Source of the DNA: Flavobacterium sp. 1
GTDB lineage: Bacteria; Bacteroidota; Bacteroidia; Flavobacteriales; Flavobacteriaceae
NCBI RefSeq assembly: GCF_002797935.1
Contig: NZ_PGER01000001.1
Location: 1,426,001 to 1,490,000, forward strand
Reading direction: 5' to 3'
Length of the DNA: 64,000 nucleotides
Part shown: positions 37,890 through 46,891 of the stretch, piece by piece
Layout: the number at the start of each line of letters is the position of its first letter
Numbering within the stretch: position 1 is the first letter of the stretch
Translations under genes and position numbers: made by a program
The notes under the pieces: model-generated
Told to the model about the DNA's origin: nothing
The model's database searches: none
What the model saw: only the letters and a program-made list of their open reading frames with translations

Positions 37890-39125
37890 TTAATTTAAAA
37901 GCAGTTGTTTTGGAAAACAAATATAATACTTGGTTACCAACCTTGATAACGACTTCAAATTCAGCTGGTCAGAGGCTTCTACAACATCTTCAATAGTGGC
38001 ATCTTTATTTAATATTCGTATGGGTTCAGCTATTTTGCTGTAGGCCTGGCTTTTTATTTTTCCTTTGAAAATGAAATAATTGGTTTCTGCCAAAGAAATT
38101 TTATTTTGAACAGAAAAACGTTCCTTTTGTATTTGCAGTTCTTCTAAAGAAACCTTGTCATTGGTTAATTTTATCTTTAATAAGTCTCTGTTAATAATCA
38201 TTTTACTTAACGAGGAAAGAATAAAATCATCATGATCTTCCCAAGTTTTTAAAGCACTAATAATGTCAAAATCATCGAGCTTAGTAAATAGTTTTACTGT
38301 TTTTTGGTCGAAAGTTTCTAAGGTCACTTTATTTTGCATAAAAAACAATAGTGATTTACTGCAAGGCAGAACAATTCCTCTTTCGGTCAATTCTTTGGCT
38401 CGTTTTAGCGTTTTGGTCAAAATTAGCTCGGCTACCAAACTTGTTTTATGTAAATATACTTGCCAATACATCAATCGTCTTGACATCAAAAACTTTTCGA
38501 CTGAGTAAATTCCTTTTTCTTCAATGACCAATACATCATCAACTACATTCATCATCTGAATCAATCTTTCAGAATTAACATTCCCTTCGGAAACTCCAGA
38601 ATAAAAACTGTCTCTCTTTAAGTAGTCCATACGATCCATATCAAGCTGGCTAGAAATCAATTGCAGCATGAATTTCCGATCATATTCTCCTTTAAAAACT
38701 TGAATAGCCAGACTCAATTGACCATTAAATTCAATATTGAGCTGATTCATTAATAATAACGAAATTTCTTCATGATGTACATCTTCCACAATACTGCTTT
38801 CCATTGCGTGAGAAAATGGACCATGTCCTATATCGTGCAACAATATAGCAATGTATAAGGCGTTTTCTTCTGTCGGGCTGATTTTTACTTCTTTAAAACG
38901 CAATACATCAACTGCCTTTTGCATTAGGTGCATGCATCCTAAAGCATGATGGAAACGGGTATGATTAGCTCCTGGGTACACTAAATAGGACAATCCCATT
39001 TGCGAAATACGTCTTAAACGTTGAAAATAAGGATGCTGAACTAAATCGTATATTAAAGCGTTAGGAATGGTAATGAACCCATAAATGGGATCATTAAATA
39101 TTTTAAGTTTGTTTATTTGGGACAC
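37890..39125 (-). CDS. HD-domain phosphohydrolase (dNTPase-like)
   Basis: This 411-residue protein has the HD metal site of SAMHD1/dGTPase-like enzymes: NHTRFHHALGC, ILLHDIGHGPFSHA, and DMDRMDYLKRDS around residue 185. Family members hydrolyse nucleotides, but the substrate here is not known. The start is GTG at 39125 (SQINKLKIFND); no upstream ATG fits, and a TATATTTG box (39156-39149) lies just ahead. It heads the lipid A block, 125 bases before lpxD. Confidence 0.88.
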   Translation of the reverse strand: MSQINKLKIFNDPIYGFITIPNALIYDLVQHPYFQRLRRISQMGLSYLVYPGANHTRFHHALGCMHLMQKAVDVLRFKEVKISPTEENALYIAILLHDIGHGPFSHAMESSIVEDVHHEEISLLLMNQLNIEFNGQLSLAIQVFKGEYDRKFMLQLISSQLDMDRMDYLKRDSFYSGVSEGNVNSERLIQMMNVVDDVLVIEEKGIYSVEKFLMSRRLMYWQVYLHKTSLVAELILTKTLKRAKELTERGIVLPCSKSLLFFMQNKVTLETFDQKTVKLFTKLDDFDIISALKTWEDHDDFILSSLSKMIINRDLLKIKLTNDKVSLEELQIQKERFSVQNKISLAETNYFIFKGKIKSQAYSKIAEPIRILNKDATIEDVVEASDQLNLKSLSRLVTKYYICFPKQLLLN

Positions 39126-39148
39126 TATTAAGTATTTTTTAAGGAAAA

Positions 39149-39156
39149 CAAATATA
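39149..39156 (-). promoter_or_regulatory. -7 box (TATATTTG) upstream of the HD gene
   Basis: This is a full match to TAnnTTTG on the minus strand, 23 bases upstream of the GTG start. It supports that start choice. No matching -33 TTTG was found. Confidence 0.4.
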
Positions 39157-39275
39157 GTTAAAATAGTATATATCAGTTTGTACAGAATTTGTAATAATGA
39201 GCAATCGTTAAGATCTTATTTTTCTATTTTAAAATAATTTGGGCGTGCCATCGTAAATTAAGAACTTTTGGAAAA

Positions 39276-40325
39276 TTATAAAGAACTGCGTTCAATATAT
39301 TTAAATTCATTTTTAATTATTTCTTTTTTATTTGACAATATCAAATCAGCAGCAAGCACTCCCATAGCTCTAAAGTTAGTACTAATAACTGTAATATCAA
39401 GTAATGATTTAAGCGGGGTTTCATTGTAAGAAACTACCCCTACATCCTTTCCTAGTACAAGGTTTTTGGATTTGGTTTGCTGGACTAAATCGACCAAATC
39501 TGATTCCTCAATTACTATATAAGCATCTTTGCTTTCAAAGTTTAAACAGTTATTAATATCGTCTATTACCTCAAAATTAAAATTATAAGAAATACAGAAT
39601 GCCTTAAAGCCGGTAATAATAAGCCGTGGATATGGAAACACAGCATTATTTGGATAAATCAAAATGATTTTTTCATACTTTTTAAGCTTCTCTAATGCTT
39701 GTTCCAATGCATGGAAAATATCATTTTTAAAATCTTGGCATACTGCACCATAACTTCCGGTAATTCCCTCTTTTACGGTATCCAGTAAAATAAGTTTGTC
39801 TTTGGGCATATTTTGAAGAGCCTCGAAAGCTTTATCTGTATAGCTGACATGAGTATTGCTTTCGTTTTTAAAATGAGGCATAATTACGTAGTAATCAAAC
39901 ATGCCTAAGCTTTTTTTCAAAGCATCTATAAAAAGATTTTCATCACAATAATAAAAAGATACCGAAATATTCCCTTTGCCGCCTATTGTATCCACAAAAG
40001 CATTACAAATTTCCATCTTGTAAGAACTTGGCTTGTTAATCAGGAAAAAAATAGTAAGCTTGTCTGAAGAACTGTTTCTATTGATAAAATTGCCAACTCC
40101 CTTAACGGAAATAATTAGATTTTTGGTTCGCAAATATTTATAGGCTTTTTGAATTGTATCTCTTGATAGGGAGCTTACCTGACTTAATTCATTAATGGAA
40201 GGTATTTGTTGTCCTGCTTCTAGTATTCCTGAATTTATATCATTTATGAAACATTCGGCTACCTGCATATATTTAGGTGTGCTCGAATGTGTGCTGACAA
40301 TTAATTTTAATTTTTGTTGTTGCAT
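39276..40325 (-). CDS. GntR-type regulator with LacI-like ligand domain
   Basis: This 349-residue protein has an N-terminal winged helix (about 15-85: YMQVAECFINDINSGIL and SLSRDTIQKAYKYL) and a C-terminal periplasmic-binding-like domain (from about 90). The end shows the LacI-type pattern MGVLAADLIL. The layout is typical of Bacteroidota sugar-responsive GntR/LacI hybrid regulators. No sugar genes adjoin it, so its target is not clear. Confidence 0.85.
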   Translation of the reverse strand: MQQQKLKLIVSTHSSTPKYMQVAECFINDINSGILEAGQQIPSINELSQVSSLSRDTIQKAYKYLRTKNLIISVKGVGNFINRNSSSDKLTIFFLINKPSSYKMEICNAFVDTIGGKGNISVSFYYCDENLFIDALKKSLGMFDYYVIMPHFKNESNTHVSYTDKAFEALQNMPKDKLILLDTVKEGITGSYGAVCQDFKNDIFHALEQALEKLKKYEKIILIYPNNAVFPYPRLIITGFKAFCISYNFNFEVIDDINNCLNFESKDAYIVIEESDLVDLVQQTKSKNLVLGKDVGVVSYNETPLKSLLDITVISTNFRAMGVLAADLILSNKKEIIKNEFKYIERSSL

Positions 40326-40554
40326 GATACTTATGATGTTAACAGCGATGTAATGTTTTAAACAAGAGGATATTAAAGTTTTTTTTATACTTTAAAAACT
40401 GTTTTGAGTATAATTCGTAGCATTGAGTTTATAATCATTTTAAAATATACTTAATTTATAGAAAATTGATTCAAAAATAATAAAAATCTAGACTCAGAAT
40501 GTTTTCCTGATCTAATATATCATTAAACATTTTTTTTCAATATAGAGCAAAAAA

Positions 40555-40581
40555 AAACTTCTCAATAAATTTGAGAAGTTT
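40555..40581 (-). terminator. Terminator after tRNA-Val
   Basis: An 11-bp stem (AAACTTCTCAA with TTGAGAAGTTT) with a 5-base loop is followed on the minus strand by a long T-run. It starts 3 bases after the tRNA. Confidence 0.92.
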
Positions 40582-40583
40582 TG

Positions 40584-40658
40584 TGGGCGATGAGGGGTTC
40601 GAACCCCCGACCCCCTCGGTGTAAACGAGGTGCTCTGAACCAGCTGAGCTAATCGCCC
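40584..40658 (-). tRNA. tRNA-Val (anticodon TAC)
   Basis: The cloverleaf is clear. The acceptor is GGGCGAT paired with ATCGCCC, the D-arm has AGCTCAG, the anticodon stem is CCTCG/CGAGG around loop TTTACAC (anticodon TAC), and the T-loop is TTCGAAC. The discriminator is A and the CCA end is not encoded. It is a single tRNA with its own terminator. No integrase or attachment repeat accompanies it. Confidence 0.96.
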
Positions 40659-40792
40659 TATTGCGATTGCAAATATACAACTAGAACTCGTAATTGCAAG
40701 CAAAATTCAAAAAAATCTAAGAAAAAATAATTGGTTTTTCTTTAATTACTCATAAACAGTGTTTTATTTAAAAAATGAATATCGATATTTTT

Positions 40793-40824
40793 TTTGTTAC
40801 GAACTTCTTATAGCCTTACATTTG
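40793..40824 (+). promoter_or_regulatory. Promoter of the ABC exporter gene (TTTG-N20-TACATTTG)
   Basis: TTTG (40793-40796), 20 bases and TACATTTG (40817-40824) match the Bacteroidota consensus completely. The ATG follows 18 bases later. This supports the start at 40843 over a longer frame that would begin upstream of the promoter. Confidence 0.8.
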
Positions 40825-40842
40825 CGTCATAAAACAAAAACA

Positions 40843-42630
40843 ATGGCGCGATTCCAAGAAAATGATTTACCTAAATCAAAAATTACTGCAAGTTCACTGC
40901 AAAAAGCAATCCTGATTTTTAAATATGCAGATAATCACAAATGGAAATTTTATTTGGGATTGGTTTTCTTACTCCTTACTAGTGTTACTGCCCTAGCCTT
41001 TCCTAAATTTATGGGAATGCTCGTGGATTGTGTTAATAAAAAGGATGCACATTTAGCCAATCAAATTGCATTGGGATTGGGTTTGGTGTTATTATTGCAA
41101 TCATTATTCTCTTTTTTCAGGCTTTCATTATTTGTCAATTTTACAGAAAATACATTGGCAAATGTTCGTTTGGCTCTTTATACCAACTTGGTTAAATTAC
41201 CAATGTCTTTTTTTTCTCAAAAGCGTGTAGGTGAATTGAATAGCCGAATCACTAATGATATTACTCAAATTCAAGATACGTTGACCACTACAATTGCAGA
41301 GTTTTTAAGGCAGTTTATATTAATTATCGGGAGTTTTGCCATGCTGGCCAGCATCAATATTAAATTGACGATTATGATGGTTTCGGTGGTACCGTTTGTT
41401 GGTGTTGCAGCTGTTATTTTTGGTCGGTTTATTCGAAAATATTCGAAAAAAGTGCAGGATCAAGTGGCCGAAAGCCAAGTCGTTGTTGAAGAAACGATGC
41501 AGGGAATCAGTATTGTTAAGGCTTTCGCTAATGAATGGTACGAAATTGCACGTTATAAAGAAAGAATTAAAGAAGTTGTTAAAATGGGTATTAAGGGTGG
41601 ACAGTTTAGAGGCTTTTTTGCGTCCTTTATTATCATCTGTTTATTCGGAACGATTGTGGCTGTTGTTTGGTACGGTGTACAATTGAGCATTGCTGGCGAA
41701 ATCACGGTTGGACAATTATTTACCTTTATATTGTATTCCAGTTATGTAGGAGCATCTTCAGGCGGTATTGCCGAATTATATGCACAAATGCAAAAAGCAA
41801 TTGGTGCGACCGAAAGAGTTTTTGAACTATTGGATGAAACACCTGAAAAAATTAATTCAAATGTGCATATCCCTTCTATAAATAAGATTAAAGGAGATGT
41901 TACTTTTAAGAATGTTACTTTTAGTTATCCGTCCAGAAAAGAAGTTCAGGTTTTGAAAGGTATTAATTTTTCTGCCAATTTTGGTCAAAAAATAGCTCTT
42001 GTTGGGCCAAGCGGAATGGGGAAATCGACCATTGCTTCTTTATTACTGCGCTTTTATGATATCGAAAGCGGCGAAATTTTAATTGATGGAAAAAATATTT
42101 ATGATTTTGACCTAGAAAATCTGCGCGGTAATATGAGTATTGTTCCGCAAGATGTGATTCTGTTTGGCGGAACCATTAAAGAAAACATTGCTTACGGTAA
42201 ACCTAATGCTACCGATGAAGAAATTATTATGGCTGCTAAGCAAGCCAACGCTTATGTCTTTATTGAAAGTTTCCCCGAGAAATTCGAAACAATTGTTGGA
42301 GAAAGAGGAATTAAACTTTCGGGAGGACAAAGACAGCGAATTGCCATTGCGCGCGCATTATTAAAAAATCCTTCGATATTAATTTTGGACGAAGCGACTT
42401 CATCTTTAGACAGTGAAAGCGAAAAATTGGTTCAGGAAGCATTAGAAATTTTAATGGAAGGAAGAACCAGTATTATTATTGCTCACCGTCTTTCCACGAT
42501 TCGTTCTGCCGATCAGATTTTGGTGCTCGATAACGGAAAAATTAGCGAACAGGGAACGCATCAGGAGTTAATTAATTTAGAAAATGGACTGTATAAAAAC
42601 TTGAGTAATTTACAGTTTAGTAATTCTTAA
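40843..42630 (+). CDS. MsbA-like ABC exporter (fused permease and ATPase)
   Basis: This 595-residue half-transporter has a six-helix membrane domain (about 35-330) and a nucleotide-binding domain (about 345-590). Motifs are Walker A GPSGMGKST, signature LSGGQRQR, Walker B ILILDEATSS and the switch His in AHRLST. It probably exports lipids or drugs; MsbA-type lipid A flipping is possible given the lpx genes nearby but is not proven. The start at 40843 follows directly after a full consensus promoter. Confidence 0.92.
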   Translation: MARFQENDLPKSKITASSLQKAILIFKYADNHKWKFYLGLVFLLLTSVTALAFPKFMGMLVDCVNKKDAHLANQIALGLGLVLLLQSLFSFFRLSLFVNFTENTLANVRLALYTNLVKLPMSFFSQKRVGELNSRITNDITQIQDTLTTTIAEFLRQFILIIGSFAMLASINIKLTIMMVSVVPFVGVAAVIFGRFIRKYSKKVQDQVAESQVVVEETMQGISIVKAFANEWYEIARYKERIKEVVKMGIKGGQFRGFFASFIIICLFGTIVAVVWYGVQLSIAGEITVGQLFTFILYSSYVGASSGGIAELYAQMQKAIGATERVFELLDETPEKINSNVHIPSINKIKGDVTFKNVTFSYPSRKEVQVLKGINFSANFGQKIALVGPSGMGKSTIASLLLRFYDIESGEILIDGKNIYDFDLENLRGNMSIVPQDVILFGGTIKENIAYGKPNATDEEIIMAAKQANAYVFIESFPEKFETIVGERGIKLSGGQRQRIAIARALLKNPSILILDEATSSLDSESEKLVQEALEILMEGRTSIIIAHRLSTIRSADQILVLDNGKISEQGTHQELINLENGLYKNLSNLQFSNS

Positions 42631-42650
42631 TTTCCAAATTTAATGCCAAT

Positions 42651-42687
42651 AAAAAAATCCATTTGTTTTTAGCAAATGGATTTTTTT
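42651..42687. terminator. Bidirectional terminator between ABC exporter and proline dehydrogenase
   Basis: A perfect 15-bp stem (42651-42665 with 42673-42687), including A7/T7 tracts, has a 7-base loop between convergent genes. Confidence 0.92.
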
Positions 42688-42742
42688 ATAAAATAGATAC
42701 AGTTTTCGGAATTCTAAATATCTGAAAACAACTGGTGGAATT

Positions 42743-43912
42743 CTATTTCCCTTTTCTTCTGTTGCGTTCTGCTTTAATCATAGAAAGCTCACGGCTGGTT
42801 TGTCCTGCAACCGAAGTGTTTTCTTCGGCACGGCGAATTAAGTATGGCATAACATCTTTAACAGGTCCAAAAGGCAGGTATTTGGCAATATTATAGCCAT
42901 TGGAAGCCAAATTGTAGCTAATATTATCACTCATTCCATATAATTGGCCAAACCAAATTCTGTTATCGTTAGAAGGAATTCCTTTTACTTTCATTAATTC
43001 CATTAGTTTATAGGTACTTTCTTCATTGTGCGTTCCTGCAAAAATCGACATAGTATCTAAATGTTCTATCATGTATAGGACAGCTGCGTCATAATTTACA
43101 TCAGAGGCTTCTTTGGAAGCGCATATTGGTGTTGGATATCCTTTTTCTTCGGCGCGAAGATTTTCTTTTTCCATATAAGCGCCGCGAACTAATTTCATTC
43201 CAATATAAAATCCTTCTGCTTTGGCTTGTTCATGCAATTGTTTCAAATAATCCAAACGATCCCAGCGGTACATTTGAAGTGTGTTGAAAACAATTACTTT
43301 TTCTTTATTGTATTTGCGCATCATTTCAGTAACCAAATCATCAGCGGCTTCTTGCATCCAGCTTTCTTCAGCATCAATCAATAATGCCACATTTTTTTTA
43401 TGAGCTTCACCGCACACTTGATCAAAACGTGCTGCTACCCTATCCCATTCAGATTGTTCTTCAGAAGTTAGTGCTTGTTTTTCTCCAATTTTCTCATATA
43501 AATCCAATCGGCCTAAACCTGTAGGTTTAAATACTGCAAAAGGAATTGCTTTGCGTTCTTTGGCAAACTCAATGGTTTTTAAAGTCATTTCCAATGCCGC
43601 ATCAAATTGGTTTTCTTCTTCTTTTCCTTCTACAGAATAATCCAAAACTGACGAAACTCCTTTGGTAAACATTTTATCTACAACCGATAAACAGTCATCT
43701 TCGTTTATGCCTCCGCAAAAATGGTCAAAAACTGTCGCTCGAATTAAACTTTCAACAGGAAGATTTGCCTTTATGGCAAAATTGGTAACTGCTGTTCCAA
43801 TACGTACTAAGGGCTGGCTATTGATTAATTTGAAAAGAAAATAAGCTCTGTCGAGCTCAGTATCACTTTTTAGAGCAAACGCAATTTGTGTGTTATTGAA
43901 AATATTATCCAT
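42743..43912 (-). CDS. Proline dehydrogenase
   Basis: This 389-residue FAD enzyme oxidises proline to pyrroline-5-carboxylate. The (beta/alpha)8 barrel shows DAEESWMQ, FNTLQMYRWDRLDYL, KLVRGAYMEKE, the GTHNEES motif and QLYGMSDNIS, all characteristic of the family. It is monofunctional, without the P5C dehydrogenase domain found in PutA. The divergent neighbour is aroB. A TATATTTG -7 box lies at 43940-43933. Confidence 0.94.
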   Translation of the reverse strand: MDNIFNNTQIAFALKSDTELDRAYFLFKLINSQPLVRIGTAVTNFAIKANLPVESLIRATVFDHFCGGINEDDCLSVVDKMFTKGVSSVLDYSVEGKEEENQFDAALEMTLKTIEFAKERKAIPFAVFKPTGLGRLDLYEKIGEKQALTSEEQSEWDRVAARFDQVCGEAHKKNVALLIDAEESWMQEAADDLVTEMMRKYNKEKVIVFNTLQMYRWDRLDYLKQLHEQAKAEGFYIGMKLVRGAYMEKENLRAEEKGYPTPICASKEASDVNYDAAVLYMIEHLDTMSIFAGTHNEESTYKLMELMKVKGIPSNDNRIWFGQLYGMSDNISYNLASNGYNIAKYLPFGPVKDVMPYLIRRAEENTSVAGQTSRELSMIKAERNRRKGK

Positions 43913-44002
43913 TTTTTGTTATATTTTTTCTGCAAATATAAAGAGAGTAAGTCATTATTATTAGCAAAATTTACCTTATTTTGCGCTTTTAATTAAAATA
44001 AA

Positions 44003-45073
44003 ATGATGCAATCTATTCAAGCCAATAATTATCCAGTTCATTTCAATGAAACTGCTTATGAAAGACTAAACCAACACCTAAAAGAGAACAAATATTCTAA
44101 TCTTTTTATCATTGTAGATAGTAATACGAATGAATATTGCCTGCCTAAATTACTCCCGTTATTAGAAACCGATTTGACGATAGAAATCATAGAATTTGAA
44201 GCAGGAGAAGTCAATAAAAACATAGAAACTTGTATTGAAATTTGGAATGTCTTGACAGAACTTGGAGCTGACAGGAAAACGCTGATTATTAATATTGGTG
44301 GTGGTGTTGTAACTGATTTAGGCGGTTTTGTGGCTTCTACTTTTAAAAGGGGTGTTGATTTTATTCATATCCCTACCACTTTATTATCGATGGTTGATGC
44401 TTCTGTTGGTGGAAAAAACGGTGTTGATTTAGGAAATTTGAAGAATCAGATTGGTGTAATCAATACTCCAAAAATGGTTTTGATTGATACAGCCTATCTT
44501 GAAACGGTTCCTCAAAATGAAATGCGTTCTGGTCTTGCAGAAATGCTGAAACACGGTTTAATTTTTGATAAAACATACTGGGAATCATTTTTGGATATTA
44601 AAGCAATTGATTTTGACCAGTTAGATTCTTTAATACATCGTTCTGTTGAAATTAAGAATATTATCGTAATGCAGGATCCTACTGAAAAAAATATCAGAAA
44701 GTCACTAAATTTTGGGCATACACTGGGACATGCTATCGAAAGTTATTTTTTAGAAAATCAAAACAAAACTACATTACTGCATGGAGAAGCAATTGCTGTA
44801 GGAATGGTGCTGGAGAGTTATATATCATTGCATAAAAATTTGATTACCGAAGAGGAATACAATGAAATAAAATCTACTCTAAAGACAATATATGATGACG
44901 TAGTTTTTGAAGAAAATGATATTGATCCGATACTTGAATTACTAATTCATGACAAGAAAAATGAGTATGGAATGATACAATTTGCATTAATTGAAGGCAT
45001 CGGAAAAATTAAAATTAATCAATCTGTTGATAACGAATTAATTCTAAACGCTTTTCAGGATTATAAATCTTAG
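44003..45073 (+). CDS. aroB: 3-dehydroquinate synthase
   Basis: AroB is the second enzyme of the shikimate pathway and uses NAD+ and a divalent metal. The 356-residue protein has the NAD-binding IIVDSNTNEYC region, GGGVVTDLGGFVASTFKRG, PTTLLSMVDASVGGKNGVD, and the metal ligands in GLAEMLKHG, NFGHTLGHA and LLHGEAIAVGM. Two consecutive ATGs open the gene. Confidence 0.97.
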   Translation: MMQSIQANNYPVHFNETAYERLNQHLKENKYSNLFIIVDSNTNEYCLPKLLPLLETDLTIEIIEFEAGEVNKNIETCIEIWNVLTELGADRKTLIINIGGGVVTDLGGFVASTFKRGVDFIHIPTTLLSMVDASVGGKNGVDLGNLKNQIGVINTPKMVLIDTAYLETVPQNEMRSGLAEMLKHGLIFDKTYWESFLDIKAIDFDQLDSLIHRSVEIKNIIVMQDPTEKNIRKSLNFGHTLGHAIESYFLENQNKTTLLHGEAIAVGMVLESYISLHKNLITEEEYNEIKSTLKTIYDDVVFEENDIDPILELLIHDKKNEYGMIQFALIEGIGKIKINQSVDNELILNAFQDYKS

Positions 45074-45117
45074 CTATTTTTTAATAAAAAGGATTGCTTT
45101 GCGTTTATATTATTTTT

Positions 45118-45125
45118 TACATTTG
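45118..45125 (+). promoter_or_regulatory. -7 box (TACATTTG) directly before a 59-codon gene
   Basis: TACATTTG is a full TAnnTTTG match. A TTG at 45094-45096 gives a 21-base spacer, and a TTTG at 45098-45101 gives 16. The predicted start of transcription is within a few bases of the ATG at 45131. Confidence 0.5.
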
Positions 45126-45130
45126 CCACA

Positions 45131-45310
45131 ATGAATAATAATCAAAATACTAAAAATTTTTCTACTAAAAGAAACAGAAACAATAGAGCTTTTTTGAGCA
45201 TATTGAAACGTTTCTATGGTATAAAAGGAAATTTTAGTTTTGATGTATTTCAATATTTTAAGGCAGATTATGATGAACTTCAGATTATCTATGCCAACAT
45301 TAGAGTTTGA
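45131..45310 (+). CDS. Small basic protein of 59 residues, unknown
   Basis: The protein begins with an Asn/Lys/Arg-rich stretch (MNNNQNTKNF, then KRNRNNR). It continues with a well-formed, mixed sequence containing FLSILKRFYGIKG, FDVFQYFKADYDELQ and IIYANIRV. It has no signal peptide or membrane segment. A good -7 box sits 5 bases before the ATG, which would make the mRNA leaderless or almost so. It lies between aroB and arginine decarboxylase. I recognise no family; the sequence looks coding rather than random. Confidence 0.5.
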   Translation: MNNNQNTKNFSTKRNRNNRAFLSILKRFYGIKGNFSFDVFQYFKADYDELQIIYANIRV

Positions 45311-45364
45311 TGCTATATTAATTCTATTTTTTAAATATAATTAATTCATAAAATTCTAAAACAA

Positions 45365-46762
45365 ATGAATACAAAATATTCTGACTTAATAAATCAAACG
45401 TATTACTTTCCGCAAGAAGAATTCAAATTAAACAAAGACAACCTTCAGTTTCATAATATCGATTTAATGAAGTTGGTAGAAACGTATGGTACTCCTTTGA
45501 AATTCACGTATTTACCACAAATTTCCAATAACATTAGTAAAGCCAAAAGCTGGTTTCGTAAATCGATGGAAAAAAATAAATACGAGGCAAAATATTTTTA
45601 TTGTTATTGCACAAAAAGCTCTCATTTTGAATATGTTATGAATGAAGCTTTCAAGAACAACATTCATATTGAAACATCTTCTGCTTTTGATATTAATATT
45701 GTTGAAAATTTATTAGAGAAAGGAAAAATTAACAAAAGCACTTATATCATTTGCAATGGTTTCAAAAGAGACCAATACATTGAAAATATTGCCCGCTTAG
45801 TTAATAATGGGCATAAGAATACCATTCCAATTATTGATAACTATGAGGAATTAGATTTACTTCAAGGACAGATCAATGGCAAATTTAAAATCGGAATAAG
45901 AATTGCAGCTGAAGAGGAGCCAAAATTTGAATTTTATACCTCTCGATTGGGAATTGGATACAAAAACATTGTTCCATTCTATAAAAAAGAGATAAAAGAG
46001 AATAAAAATTTGGAGCTCAAAATGTTGCACTTTTTTATTAATACTGGAATCAATGACAATGCTTATTATTGGAATGAGCTGGTAAAATGTATCAAGGTAT
46101 ATGTGGCTTTGAAAAAAGAATGCCCTACCCTTGATGGCTTAAATATTGGTGGTGGTTTTCCAATCAAAAATTCTTTGGCTTTCGAATACGATTACCAGTA
46201 TATGATTGACGAAATTATCAATCAGATTAAAATTGCCTGTGATGAAGCTGAAGTTGATGTTCCAAATATTTTTACTGAATTTGGTTCGTTTACAGTTGGA
46301 GAAAGTGGTGGTGCCATCTATCAGGTATTGTATCAAAAACAGCAAAATGACAGAGAGAAATGGAATATGATTGATTCCTCTTTCATTACAACTTTACCGG
46401 ATACTTGGGCAATAAACAAGCGTTTTATTATGTTGGCCATTAACAGATGGAATGAAACCTACGAAAGAGTTTTATTAGGCGGAATGACTTGTGATAGTGA
46501 TGATTATTACAACTCTGAACAAAATATGAATGCCATTTATCTTCCAAAATACAATAAGGAAAAACCATTGTATCTAGGGTTTTTCAATACAGGAGCTTAT
46601 CAAGAAACTATTGGTGGTTTTGGAGGATTACAACACTGTTTGATACCACAGCCAAAGCACATTTTGATTGATCGTGATGAGAATGGAATATTGGCAACCG
46701 AAGTATTTTCGGAACAGCAAACAGCTGAGGATGTACTAAAAATATTGGGTTATAATAAATAA
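45365..46762 (+). CDS. speA: Arginine decarboxylase-like, fold III PLP enzyme
   Basis: This 465-residue protein of the alanine-racemase/ornithine-decarboxylase fold most likely decarboxylates arginine to agmatine. Features are the N-terminal TPLKFTYL, the PLP-Lys region YCTKSSHFE, IGIRIAAEEEP, HFFINTG, LNIGGGFP for phosphate binding, and the late MTCDSDDYY with its active-site Cys. It is much shorter than E. coli SpeA (about 630) and matches the compact Bacteroidota form. The next gene is deoxyhypusine-synthase-like. The expected agmatinase gene is not adjacent. The substrate assignment is by family resemblance. Confidence 0.8.
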   Translation: MNTKYSDLINQTYYFPQEEFKLNKDNLQFHNIDLMKLVETYGTPLKFTYLPQISNNISKAKSWFRKSMEKNKYEAKYFYCYCTKSSHFEYVMNEAFKNNIHIETSSAFDINIVENLLEKGKINKSTYIICNGFKRDQYIENIARLVNNGHKNTIPIIDNYEELDLLQGQINGKFKIGIRIAAEEEPKFEFYTSRLGIGYKNIVPFYKKEIKENKNLELKMLHFFINTGINDNAYYWNELVKCIKVYVALKKECPTLDGLNIGGGFPIKNSLAFEYDYQYMIDEIINQIKIACDEAEVDVPNIFTEFGSFTVGESGGAIYQVLYQKQQNDREKWNMIDSSFITTLPDTWAINKRFIMLAINRWNETYERVLLGGMTCDSDDYYNSEQNMNAIYLPKYNKEKPLYLGFFNTGAYQETIGGFGGLQHCLIPQPKHILIDRDENGILATEVFSEQQTAEDVLKILGYNK

Positions 46763-46787
46763 TAAAATATTAGGTTATAATGAATAA
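46739..46787. repeat. Imperfect 24-bp tandem duplication across the stop codon of the decarboxylase gene
   Basis: Positions 46739-46762 and 46764-46787 match at 22 of 24 bases with a 25-base period. The second copy lies just after the stop, outside the reading frame. Confidence 0.75.
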
Positions 46788-46891
46788 AAATTGGGATCTA
46801 GGGAATATAATATTTATAAATTCCTTTTATTTGTGATATCCAAATCTCTAGTAACCTTTTTAACATAAAAACAAAAAAGAAAAAAAAGAAT

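Noticed and set aside
40584..40658. tRNA-Val as a possible integration site for a genomic island
   Set aside because: No integrase, no direct repeat of the tRNA 3' end and no foreign-looking genes follow on either side.
40512..40703. Short minus-strand open frame covering the tRNA region
   Set aside because: It reads through the tRNA-Val gene and its terminator, which explain the sequence fully.
40759..40842. Upstream extension of the ABC exporter gene
   Set aside because: It would start before the full-consensus promoter that lies at 40793-40824.
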